A stretch of DNA of 64,000 nucleotides, from contig DCKG01000028.1 of the NCBI GenBank assembly GCA_002320605.1, forward strand, positions 85,565 through 149,564, written 5' to 3'. Shown here one piece after another: positions 33,401 to 40,355 of the stretch; the stretch's first letter is position 1, and the number at the start of each line of letters is the position of its first letter. The notes under the pieces are model-generated. The model was not told where the DNA came from and did no database searches. It saw only the letters and a list, made by a program, of their open reading frames with translations. Both the position numbers and the translations under genes were made by a program. The DNA is from Bacteroidales bacterium UBA1680 (GTDB lineage Bacteria; Bacteroidota; Bacteroidia; Bacteroidales; UBA932).

Positions 33401-35903
33401 CGACAAGCGGCAGCGGATTTTCCACGACATCAAGAACAACAACTGGGACTGCATTGTCCTCACGCACGACCAGTTCGGCATGATACCGCAGTCGGACGAG
33501 ATACAGCAGAAAATCCTTCAGGACGAGCTGGACAGCGTGGAAGAGAACTTGGAAGTTTTGCGTCAGCAGGAACGCAGCATCTCCCGTGCGATGGAGAAAG
33601 GGCTTGTCAAGCGACAGATGAATTTGCAGGCGAAGTTGGATGAAATCAAGTTCAAGATAGAGAACCGAAAGGACGACGTGGTAGATTTCAAGACCATGGG
33701 GATAGACCATCTTTTCGTGGACGAGTCGCATACGTTCAAGAATCTGATGTTCAACACCCGCCACGACCGTGTGGCAGGATTGGGCAACAGCGAGGGCAGC
33801 CAAAGAGCCTTGAATATGCTCTTTGCTATCCGAACCATTCAGGAGCGGACGGGGAAAGACTTGGGAGCCACTTTCCTTTCGGGTACGACCATATCGAACT
33901 CACTCACGGAGCTGTATCTGCTGTTCAAGTACCTGCGTCCCCAAGCCCTCGAAGCACAGCATATCAAGACCTTTGACGCGTGGGCAGCCATCTTCGCCAA
34001 GAAGTCGGTGGACTATGAGTTTTCCGTTACTAACGAAATTGTACAAAAAGAGCGTTTCCGCTATTTCATCAAAGTACCGGAGCTGGCGGCGTTCTACGCT
34101 CAAATCACCGATTATCGAACGGCAAAGGACATTGGCATAGACCGCCCCGAAAAGAATGAGATTATGCACAACATACCACCTACGCCCGAACAGGAGGAGT
34201 TCATCGCTAAGTTGGTGGAATTTGCCAAGACGGGCAACGCGGAACTGCTGGGACGTCCCAAACTCTCCGAACGGGAGGAAAAAGCCAAGATGCTCATTGC
34301 CACAGACATGGCGAGGAAGATGAGCTTGGATCTGAGGCTCATCGACCCGAACAAGTACGGAGATCATGTGGACAACAAGGCTTCCCACTGTGCCGCCAAG
34401 ATTGCGGAGTACTACCGGAAGTTCAATGAGCAGAAAGGAACGCAGTTTGTGTTCAGCGACCTCGGCACTTATAAGCCCGGTGAATGGAATCCCTATTCGG
34501 AGATAAAGCGAAAATTGGTGGAAGACCACGGCATACCCGCTCAGGAGATACGCTTCATACAGGAGGCAAAGAGCGACAAGGCTCGAAAGACGCTCATTGC
34601 GGGTATGAACGAGGGAACCATTCGGGTATTGTTCGGTTCCACCTCCATGCTCGGTACGGGCGTGAACGCCCAGAAACGTGCCGTGGCTATCCATCATCTT
34701 GACTGTCCCTGGCGTCCTTCCGATTTGGAGCAGAGGGACGGACGGGCGGTACGTAAAGGGAATGAAGTCGCCAAGTTTCATGCGGACAACAAGGTGGATG
34801 TCATCATCTATGCGGTGGAAAAATCGCTTGACAGCTATAAGTTCAACCTTTTGCACAACAAGCAGTTGTTCATCGAGCAGCTGAAGAACAATCGTCTTGG
34901 AAGCCGTACCATCGACGAGGGAAGCATGGACGAGAAGTCGGGAATGAATTTCTCCGAGTATGTAGCCATTCTTTCGGGAAATACGGACTTGTTGGAAAAG
35001 GCGAAGTTGGAGAAGAAGATTGCCGGCTTGGAGAGTGAGCGGCGTTCCTTTATGCGCAGCAGGCAGACCTCCCGAAGCCGATTGGACGAAGTGTTGCGTG
35101 CCGTGGATGAGAACAAGGAACTGATAGCACGCTTCAAGAACGACTGGGATTTGTTCGAGAGTAGGGTGCAAAAGGACAAGGAGGGTAACAAACTCAACCC
35201 GATACAGTTGAAAGGCGTGGAAGGCAGCGATCCGAAACGGATTGCAGCCAAACTTGCGGAAGTCAAGGAGCATGCCCGTACCAAAGGGGAGTATTTCGAC
35301 ATCGGGACTCTTTACGGCTTCAAGGTAGTGGTCAAGACCGAATCCTCCTCACAAAGTCTTTTCGATTTATCGCAGAACAGGTTTTTCATCATGGGAGAGA
35401 GTGGCATGAAGTACAGCTACAACAACGGTAACATTGCCGCAGACCCGGTGCTTGCCTCCATGAACTTTCTCAATGCGTTGGAAAAGATACCGAGCCTGAT
35501 ACAGAAATATGAGGCGGATACGGTGAAGATAGCCAAAGACATTCCCGTATTGCAGGAGGTGGTCAATGGCTCGTGGAAAAAGGAAGAGCAACTGAAAGAC
35601 CTCAAGACGGAACTTGCCGCACTCGATCGTCAGATACAACTATCCTTGAAGCCGATTGAGCAGGGAGAAAGTGAGCAAGAGGGTGCGGAGATGATGCAGG
35701 ACGGCAAAGGAAAGACGGAAGAAATGGAACGGTCTCATCCGATTGAGCCGACTGTCACCGCTCCCGCCGTCAGCACCTCCGTGACTCAATCCGACAGACC
35801 GTTGGAAAGCAACGGGCAGAGTAGCTCCGCTACACAGCCCGCAATGGACGGACTCCCACCGTCTTTGGCAGAAAAGGTCTTTATCGTCAGACCTAAAATA
35901 TGA
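30435..35903 (+). CDS. Giant N6-adenine-methylase/SNF2-type helicase fusion
   Basis: The 1,822-residue protein has an N-terminal methyltransferase domain (TPEPVVREIAVSLQEAGIAPGKILDPSAGMGEF, SAM-binding; catalytic-type motif NIPF at 198-201, where N6-adenine methylases usually have NPPY/F). A helicase module follows: Walker A DHQVGAGKTLIM (about 927-938), DEAH-like VDESHTF (about 1094-1100), and a C-terminal helicase motif VI-like QRDGRAVRKGNEV (about 1434-1446). The C-terminal 300 residues are coiled. Such proteins are hallmark genes of Bacteroidota ICEs, perhaps antirestriction or DNA processing. Length is normal for the family. Confidence 0.88.
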   Translation: MAGYNKKEHLRANIDAIQTVFTLHREHRTATEGEMKVLRAYTGFGALKCILSPANSMEDIARWNKSEVELFPLVMELHRIIRDNTASETQYKSYVQSLKNSVMTAFYTPEPVVREIAVSLQEAGIAPGKILDPSAGMGEFIRSFDGIATEGHTTFGFEKDILTGQLLSALHLDDKIRIRGFEEIESKFEGYFDVVSSNIPFGDIAVFDPVFSKTDEPARKVARMSLHNYFFVKGVDMLREGGVLAFITSQGVMNAPSNEPVREWLMSHTHLVSAIRLPNNLFSENAGTEVGSDLIVLQKDSDKASLTEDEQRFIKSGKRPSGVMFNTYLRSMSQIVHTEWKQDTDPYGKPAILFHHSGGAEGIANDMGEILRADFGKRFDLSLYQQHFPTQKQPEVIYPVHSEEKQTGQKPLSSDSVHTEEKPTTTEPVQTNVSPQVQLLDLFGNVIQEKKPKRKAAAKPKPASSPSLFSETSQSSDTANGLKDTGDLWWQQDKEKGMLTRPYEGLWHEHLKEGSLLASDFQVGTLVRDMEDNRLFQPIELPSQERQKMLLYIDLRDAYHALYDYEAERKVANESLRQNLNELYDHFVRLYGHLNDRKNHEMILMDAGGREILFLERKVDDKTVKADIFSQPVSFSLHEVTQVETAAEALSASLNKFGSVYLEYMASLLPDGTEEDILHELDGKVYYNPLEGGYETSEKFISGNVVAKADDIGHYLLEHPEDTRAAASMQALRAAVPVPIPFSDLDFNFGERWIPVQIYSDYASFLFDTEVAIHYNSSADEYSVEARMHNANIWDRFCVRGQHRRYDGVTLMKHALLNTTPDITKKIMVGDKEVKVRDTEAIQMANAKIDEIRNGFTDWLNEQSDEFKQRLEKLYNDTFNCFVRPQYDGSHQTFPDLNLKGLGIESLYDSQKDAVWMLKLNGGGICDHQVGAGKTLIMCTAAYEMKRLGLANKPMILALKANVQEIAQTFQTAYPNAKLLYPGKNDFTPDKRQRIFHDIKNNNWDCIVLTHDQFGMIPQSDEIQQKILQDELDSVEENLEVLRQQERSISRAMEKGLVKRQMNLQAKLDEIKFKIENRKDDVVDFKTMGIDHLFVDESHTFKNLMFNTRHDRVAGLGNSEGSQRALNMLFAIRTIQERTGKDLGATFLSGTTISNSLTELYLLFKYLRPQALEAQHIKTFDAWAAIFAKKSVDYEFSVTNEIVQKERFRYFIKVPELAAFYAQITDYRTAKDIGIDRPEKNEIMHNIPPTPEQEEFIAKLVEFAKTGNAELLGRPKLSEREEKAKMLIATDMARKMSLDLRLIDPNKYGDHVDNKASHCAAKIAEYYRKFNEQKGTQFVFSDLGTYKPGEWNPYSEIKRKLVEDHGIPAQEIRFIQEAKSDKARKTLIAGMNEGTIRVLFGSTSMLGTGVNAQKRAVAIHHLDCPWRPSDLEQRDGRAVRKGNEVAKFHADNKVDVIIYAVEKSLDSYKFNLLHNKQLFIEQLKNNRLGSRTIDEGSMDEKSGMNFSEYVAILSGNTDLLEKAKLEKKIAGLESERRSFMRSRQTSRSRLDEVLRAVDENKELIARFKNDWDLFESRVQKDKEGNKLNPIQLKGVEGSDPKRIAAKLAEVKEHARTKGEYFDIGTLYGFKVVVKTESSSQSLFDLSQNRFFIMGESGMKYSYNNGNIAADPVLASMNFLNALEKIPSLIQKYEADTVKIAKDIPVLQEVVNGSWKKEEQLKDLKTELAALDRQIQLSLKPIEQGESEQEGAEMMQDGKGKTEEMERSHPIEPTVTAPAVSTSVTQSDRPLESNGQSSSATQPAMDGLPPSLAEKVFIVRPKI

Positions 35904-35922
35904 CTTATGAAACTCCAAGTAT

Positions 35923-35957
35923 AAATCCCGCCTCGTCATCACGACGGGACGGGATTT
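35923..35957. terminator. Bidirectional terminator between helicase and HTH genes
   Basis: AAATCCCG (35923-35930) pairs with CGGGATTT (35950-35957), with an inner CGTC/GACG stem. T-runs or A-runs flank both sides, so it can end both the rightward helicase transcript and the leftward HTH transcripts. Confidence 0.72.
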
Positions 35958-35985
35958 TTACAACTAAAACAAAAAAGCAAAGAAC

Positions 35986-36303
35986 TCATTCTTCTTTTTT
36001 CCTCTTTCTCCTCCGTTTCTTATTTTCGGTGAAATGGTGTTCCATAAAGGCGGTAATCTCCGATTCCAGATACCACGTCTTGTGGTAGATGATATGGAAC
36101 GGGAGCGTTCCCGAATCCCGGTAACGCTGCAAGGTTCGCTTGCTGACTTGCAGCATCATGCAGACTTCCTGATTGTCCAAGAGCGGCTCGCCGTTGAGCA
36201 TCGGACGTTGGGGAATGTCGGGAATGGTCTGCTTCAGATGGTCGAAACGGCTCATGATCCGTTCCATCCATTCAAGAAAAGTGTCTCTGTCCAGTAGTTC
36301 CAT
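35986..36303 (-). CDS. Helix-turn-helix (excisionase-type) protein
   Basis: This 105-residue product carries an HTH_17/MerR-like domain: PLLDNQEVCMMLQVSKRTLQRYRDSGTLPFHIIYHKTWYLESEITAFMEHHF (about 40-92). It ends in a very basic tail (KKRRRKRKKEE). Small proteins of this type near CTn integrases act as excisionases or regulators (compare Xis2c/Xis2d). It follows the next HTH gene by 3 bp on the same strand. Specific role is unknown. Confidence 0.78.
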   Translation of the reverse strand: MELLDRDTFLEWMERIMSRFDHLKQTIPDIPQRPMLNGEPLLDNQEVCMMLQVSKRTLQRYRDSGTLPFHIIYHKTWYLESEITAFMEHHFTENKKRRRKRKKEE

Positions 36304-36306
36304 ACG

Positions 36307-36645
36307 CTATTTCGTTCTCTTGGTTTTAAGCAGGAAGTTCTGTCTTAGTTCTTTGATGTTTTGAGGATTGCAGTACAGGCTTTTCCTGCGTATCGCCTCC
36401 TCTATGTCGTTCAGGTCGTAATAGCACCGCCCAAGGATAATCTTGTAGCCGATGCGTTCCGAACTTCGCAACCGCTGGAGGGTACGCTGGCTGATGCCGA
36501 GTATCTCGGCTAAGTCCTTGTTGGTAATCAGGCGGTTTTCGTATTCTTCCTTCGCCTGTTCCTCCTTCTCCACATATCGGAGTATCTTCTCTATCTTGCC
36601 CACCAAATCGTGATAGGCTTTGCTTTCAATTGTAATGACATCCAT
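36307..36645 (-). CDS. Helix-turn-helix (excisionase-type) protein
   Basis: The 112-residue product from ATG 36645 (MDVITIESKAYHDLVGKIEKILRYVEKEEQAKEEYENR) has a helical N-terminus and an HTH_17 domain (LITNKDLAEILGISQRTLQRLRSSERIGYKIILGRCYYDLNDIEEAIRR). The N-terminal layout matches the divergent gene at 36869 (MEVIAIEKKTYEAMMERF), so the two pairs probably arose by duplication. It is the first gene of a two-gene leftward operon. Confidence 0.78.
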   Translation of the reverse strand: MDVITIESKAYHDLVGKIEKILRYVEKEEQAKEEYENRLITNKDLAEILGISQRTLQRLRSSERIGYKIILGRCYYDLNDIEEAIRRKSLYCNPQNIKELRQNFLLKTKRTK

Positions 36646-36868
36646 CGCTCTATTTATTTGATTATGGTGCAAAGTTCGGGTATTGGAATCGTTTGGATTG
36701 TATGCTGAATATGTACTGAATAGAGATTTTTATTGTCAAGTATCCAAGCCCGGAGACACAGGCTGTCATATCAAAGCCACAAGCACGCAGTTAGATGAAA
36801 GCATCTCTTTCTCACATGTGCTGTCATTACATTTGCATATCGTAATATCCGAACTAAAAAATTGATAT

Positions 36869-37147
36869 ATGGAAGTAATAGCAATCGAGAAGAAAACGTA
36901 TGAAGCCATGATGGAGCGTTTCCGCATCCTGACCGCCAAGGTCGATGCCCTCTGTCGGGAATCGGACGAGAAGAGAATGGGCAAATGGCTGGACAACCAA
37001 GACGTCTGCCAAATCCTGAATGTCAGCTTGCGTACACTGCAAACCTATCGGAGCAACCGGACTTTACCCTATACGAAGATAGGCTACAAGATGTACTATA
37101 AACCGGAGGATGTGCAGAAACTGATAGACAGGTCGGTCTCTCCATAA
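36869..37147 (+). CDS. Helix-turn-helix (excisionase-type) protein
   Basis: This 92-residue protein has a short helical N-terminus and an HTH_17 domain (WLDNQDVCQILNVSLRTLQTYRSNRTLPYTKIGYKMYYKPEDVQKLID). A candidate -7 element TACATTTG lies at 36829-36836. It forms a rightward pair with the next gene, the arrangement of xis2c-xis2d in CTnDOT. Confidence 0.78.
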   Translation: MEVIAIEKKTYEAMMERFRILTAKVDALCRESDEKRMGKWLDNQDVCQILNVSLRTLQTYRSNRTLPYTKIGYKMYYKPEDVQKLIDRSVSP

Positions 37148-37185
37148 AGCAGTATCTTAATCACCATTAAATCCAAAGCAGGACT

Positions 37186-37485
37186 ATGAGTAATAATGTA
37201 AAGACCAAGAATGACGAGGAAATCATGCACTTCCTCAATGCCTCCGACCGTATGATAAAAGGGATAGATGCCCTGAGGAAAAGAAACAGACCAACGCTCG
37301 GGGGGCAGCGGTATCTGACGGACGAGGAACTTTCCCGACGGCTGCATGTCAATCGACGCACCCTGCAAGACTATCGCGATACGGGGCGTATCCCGTTTGT
37401 CAAATTGGGAGGGAAAGTCCTCTACAAAGAAGAGGAGATAGAAAAACTGCTGCAAGAGAATTACCATCCACGATTGGGGGAATGA
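37186..37485 (+). CDS. Helix-turn-helix (excisionase-type) protein
   Basis: A 99-residue protein with HTH_17 domain (RYLTDEELSRRLHVNRRTLQDYRDTGRIPFVKLGGKVLYKEEEIEKLLQENY) after a helical N-terminal region (MSNNVKTKNDEEIMHFLNASDRMIKGIDALRK). It follows the previous HTH gene by 38 bp. Likely DNA bender or regulator for excision; which of the four HTH proteins is the true excisionase cannot be told. Confidence 0.78.
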   Translation: MSNNVKTKNDEEIMHFLNASDRMIKGIDALRKRNRPTLGGQRYLTDEELSRRLHVNRRTLQDYRDTGRIPFVKLGGKVLYKEEEIEKLLQENYHPRLGE

Positions 37486-37494
37486 TGAAAGGAA

Positions 37495-37527
37495 ACAGGC
37501 TGTGAGAAATCTTATCCCACAGCCTGT
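37495..37527. terminator. Terminator between convergent genes
   Basis: ACAGGCTGTG (37495-37504) pairs with CACAGCCTGT (37518-37527), a perfect 10-bp stem with a 13-base loop, followed by CTCCTTTATTT. It separates the rightward HTH gene from the leftward gene at 37917-37549. Confidence 0.72.
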
Positions 37528-37548
37528 CTCCTTTATTTCGCACTCCTT

Positions 37549-37917
37549 TTAGCAGTACCGTCCGCCAACGGTATAGCAGACTATCATGGGTGGAGAAGAA
37601 ACTTTCTTCTCCGAAAGCCTGCCTATTATCCACTTACGCAAATTCTTTGCCTGTGGCGTGGCAACACGAAACGACAGCATTGCTATCATTTCGATACTGT
37701 ACAAATCAATGAATCCTCGTTCGGAGCGGATTGTTCTCACCGCTTCCGTCTCCATCAGGAGACCTTCCTTAAATATCGCTTTGATCTGTGCGTTCACCTT
37801 GCCAGAGAATGCCCCGAGCAGGTCGGCTATCTCACAAGCCGGCATCCAAACGGGAGTTGTCGGGATGTGTATTTCTCCATTACCGCCAATGGTTATGATT
37901 TCTCTTTTCATAGACAT
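37549..37917 (-). CDS. Small RhuM/antirepressor-like protein
   Basis: A 122-residue protein (MSMKREIITIGGNGEIHIPTTPVWMPACEIADLLGAFSGKVNAQIKAIFKEGLLMETEAVRTI ... GFIDLYSIEMIAMLSFRVATPQAKNLRKWII). The centre resembles RhuM/KilA-N-type proteins, where an HTH-like segment is followed by a LYSIEMIxxLSFRVxTxxAxxLRxW pattern. It would bind DNA, perhaps as a regulator of the element. It follows the integrase upstream by 12 bp on the same strand and is probably co-transcribed with it. Confidence 0.55.
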   Translation of the reverse strand: MSMKREIITIGGNGEIHIPTTPVWMPACEIADLLGAFSGKVNAQIKAIFKEGLLMETEAVRTIRSERGFIDLYSIEMIAMLSFRVATPQAKNLRKWIIGRLSEKKVSSPPMIVCYTVGGRYC

Positions 37918-37929
37918 TCCTCCTTATCT

Positions 37930-39165
37930 TTATATGGTGATACCGCTAAACTGTTCTATCCGGCTTAACTTGTCGGAAAGAGTATTCATGTCCTGACTTT
38001 CCTTCTCGTGGGTGATTTTGGCATAAATCTGCGTCGTGCGGATATTCGTATGCCCGAGCATCTTGGAGAGCGTTTCGATGGGGACTCCGTTGGTCAGGCA
38101 AATCTCCGTCGCCATGGTATGGCGGCTGGTATGCCATGTTATGTTCTTCTCTATGCCGCAAAGCCCGATGATTGTCTTGAGGTTCTTGCAGGCGGTCATG
38201 TACTGCGGAACGGGCAGGAGATAATTTTCCTTTGCCATGCCGTCATACTTTTCGATAATCCTCAGGGGAATGTCCATCAGCATGATGTTGGATTCCACGC
38301 CCGTCTTCTGCCGCTTGGTCATAATCCACAACTTGCCGTCGAATGAGGTCTGCACATTGTCTTTGGTCAGGTTCTTCATATCGGTAAACGACAAGCCGGT
38401 AAAGCAGCAGAAAACGTACAGGTCACGCACCAACTCCATCGACTTTCGGTGGAATTTCAAATCCATCATTTGACGTATCTCATCCTTGGTCAGATAATCC
38501 CTTTCCGTACTCTCGGCGGAGATGCTGTAATCCACGAACGGGTCTCGCACTATCCAGCCGTGATTCTGGGCAATGGTAATCATTCGGCGCAAGGGCATCA
38601 TGTAAATCCAGACGGTGTTGTTGCAGCACTGCTTTTCCGTGCGGAGGAAAATCTCAAAGTCCGTGATGAAAGCAGGAGTAAGCTCTCGCAGGGCGATGTC
38701 GCTCAGACAGTAGCGTGTCTTGATGAACTCTTCCAAGTGCTTGTAAACGGTACAATACTTTTGATATGTGGAATCGCGGCGCAGACCGGCAGATACCTGC
38801 TTGGCAAAATCCTCATTGTGCTGGGCATAGACTTTCAGCAATGTTTCGTACCGCATTTCCAGACCCAAGAAAGCGTTCTTTACTTTCTCCGCCGTGACAT
38901 AGTTGTCCCTTTCGGCAATCTCCTTGTATTTGGCATTGATGCCCACCCGAATCTTGTCCAAGAAGCGGTTGGTTTCCAATGCAACGACACTCTTTCCCGA
39001 AGCCCGGTTGCTCTTGACATCCCATAGATTGGAGAGAATGTCGCATTTGCAACTGAACTGTGCAATGGTGCCGTCGATGGTGATGCGACACATCACGGGA
39101 ACAGAACCGTCTTTCTTAGGGGCATTCTTTTTGAGGTAGAACAGAACCTTAAACGTACTTCGCAT
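37930..39165 (-). CDS. int: IntDOT-type tyrosine integrase
   Basis: The product has 411 residues, the length of IntDOT. The catalytic residues fall at IntDOT positions: S259 in FTGLSFTDM (where most tyrosine recombinases have the first Arg), K287, H345 and R348 in TWHTSRHT, H372 in LGHTNIRTTQ and nucleophile Y381. The N-terminal arm-binding domain begins MRSTFKVLFYLKKNAPKKDGSVPVMCRITIDG. It inserts and excises the ICE. A minus-strand TAGTTTTG (39187-39194) may be its -7 element. Confidence 0.95.
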   Translation of the reverse strand: MRSTFKVLFYLKKNAPKKDGSVPVMCRITIDGTIAQFSCKCDILSNLWDVKSNRASGKSVVALETNRFLDKIRVGINAKYKEIAERDNYVTAEKVKNAFLGLEMRYETLLKVYAQHNEDFAKQVSAGLRRDSTYQKYCTVYKHLEEFIKTRYCLSDIALRELTPAFITDFEIFLRTEKQCCNNTVWIYMMPLRRMITIAQNHGWIVRDPFVDYSISAESTERDYLTKDEIRQMMDLKFHRKSMELVRDLYVFCCFTGLSFTDMKNLTKDNVQTSFDGKLWIMTKRQKTGVESNIMLMDIPLRIIEKYDGMAKENYLLPVPQYMTACKNLKTIIGLCGIEKNITWHTSRHTMATEICLTNGVPIETLSKMLGHTNIRTTQIYAKITHEKESQDMNTLSDKLSRIEQFSGITI

Positions 39166-39551
39166 AACTCTGACTCTTTAAAGTTACAAAACTATTTATT
39201 TTCAGGTTATCCGCTGGTACGCAATTCATTGTACTTTGACGGGAAAGATTCCAAGCATTCATTTTTTTGCTTTTTTTCTTCCCATTCTCCCTTTATCGGG
39301 CTATCTTTGCAGAAGATTTCAGTTCGGGCTCAGCTCATTCGTTACCGTTTTTGTCATTCCTTTCCATTGGATACAAGGTAATGTTTTAGTAACGCTGCTC
39401 TGTCCAAAGCGGGCAAAAGTCCGTCTTTTGGCAGTTTTTCCCTCGAATGGTCGAATAATCAGAACTGACTGACTCACAAATCATTTGCTACATCCTCTCA
39501 TTTTTTGACCGTTTAGGATAGATTTTTAGAAAAAACTAAAAATATTCTGCT
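39166..39551. other. ICE right junction region
   Basis: There is no gene here. It holds the int promoter candidate (39187-39194), GTACTTTGAC at 39231-39240, and CTATCTTTGC at 39301-39310, which matches the IntDOT attachment core GTANNTTTGC except for the first base. Gene content changes from ICE to housekeeping across this stretch, so attR (or attL) must lie inside it. The precise site cannot be fixed without the other end. Confidence 0.55.
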
Positions 39552-40001
39552 ATGGAAGTTGGACAGAGGCTGCCGGAGATTCTCGGCAAGGACCAGGACG
39601 GCAAAGAATTGAAATTGTCAGATTTCAAAGGCAAGAAACTCGTACTATATGTTTATCCGAAGGACAGCACTCCCGGATGCACGACGGAGGCTTGCAACCT
39701 TAGGGACAACTATGAGCGCTTCCTCTCGCTGGGCTATGTGGTCATCGGAGTGAGCATCCAGGACGAGTCTTCGCACAAAAAATTCATCGCCAAATATCAG
39801 TTGCCTTTTCCTCTGATTGCAGACACGGAGAAGAAACTAGTCGGAGAGCTCGGTGTCTGGGGCGAGAAGGAAATGTACGGCAAGACCGTGATGGGAGTTC
39901 TCCGCACCACATTCATTGCCGATGAAGACGGCAAGATAGTCCGCATCATCGGCCCAAAAGAAATCAAGGTCAAGGAACACTCCACGCAGATTCTCGAATA
40001 A
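39552..40001 (+). CDS. bcp: Thiol peroxidase/peroxiredoxin (BCP type)
   Basis: The 149-residue product is a BCP-type peroxiredoxin. It has YPKDSTPGCTTEACNLRDNYERF with peroxidatic Cys (first Cys, about residue 44) and resolving Cys five residues later. FPLIADTEKKLVGELGVWGEKEMYGKTVMGVLRTTFIADEDGKIVRI is family-typical. It reduces hydroperoxides with thioredoxin. It is the first chromosomal gene after the ICE and reads away from the integrase. Confidence 0.93.
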   Translation: MEVGQRLPEILGKDQDGKELKLSDFKGKKLVLYVYPKDSTPGCTTEACNLRDNYERFLSLGYVVIGVSIQDESSHKKFIAKYQLPFPLIADTEKKLVGELGVWGEKEMYGKTVMGVLRTTFIADEDGKIVRIIGPKEIKVKEHSTQILE

Positions 40002-40355
40002 AAGACCGAGTACATTCAGGGCAAGTAATCGACTGATCACCTATAGATTAGGTGAGACCAGCATATTCATTCTCAATTGCGTTTGCTGCCCTGCGCCTCA
40101 GCGATGCGAAAACAGACTTTTTCGCCTGGATTCTTGTCTTTATCCATCATAAAACAATGCCTTGGAAATTCTTTATTAATCGCACGTCACGCAAAAATAC
40201 CATAAAAGTCGCAAATAACGTAAGCGTCTCAGGATTACTTTGCCACTGGGCGCTAATAAGTGTGCTGACGAATGCTGTTCGGTCAAAAGATGCCGGAGGG
40301 GAATTGAATTGCGCAGAAAAATGCCTATCTTGGGGTTCAATTGAAATTTTGGTCT
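40002..40355. other. Intergenic region without recognised feature
   Basis: Frames here have atypical composition and no family resemblance. The stretch CTATCTTGGGG near 40326 resembles a weak -7 element for the peptidase gene. I see nothing else. Confidence 0.4.

Larger units (their letters stand above)
1..39310. mobile_element. CTnDOT-type integrative conjugative element (left end outside window)
   Basis: A continuous set of conjugation genes (tra operon, mobA/B/C), excision-type genes (HTH proteins, topoisomerase III, RteC-like fragment) and an IntDOT-like integrase marks an ICE. The right boundary must lie between the integrase start (39165) and the first chromosomal gene (39552); the end given is a candidate att-like sequence, CTATCTTTGC at 39301-39310, which matches the IntDOT core GTANNTTTGC at 9 of 10 positions. 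The tra operon runs off the left edge, so the element is longer than 39 kb. The cargo includes a diversity-generating retroelement, a Fic protein and a hybrid two-component regulator. The element type is well supported; the exact right end is inferred. Confidence 0.9.

Noticed and set aside
33900..35273. 457-codon minus-strand frame inside the helicase gene
   Set aside because: Antisense to helicase motifs; no recognisable domain.
39231..39240. GTACTTTGAC as the IntDOT attachment core
   Set aside because: It looks similar but the TTTGC part is out of register with GTANNTTTGC; CTATCTTTGC at 39301 fits better.
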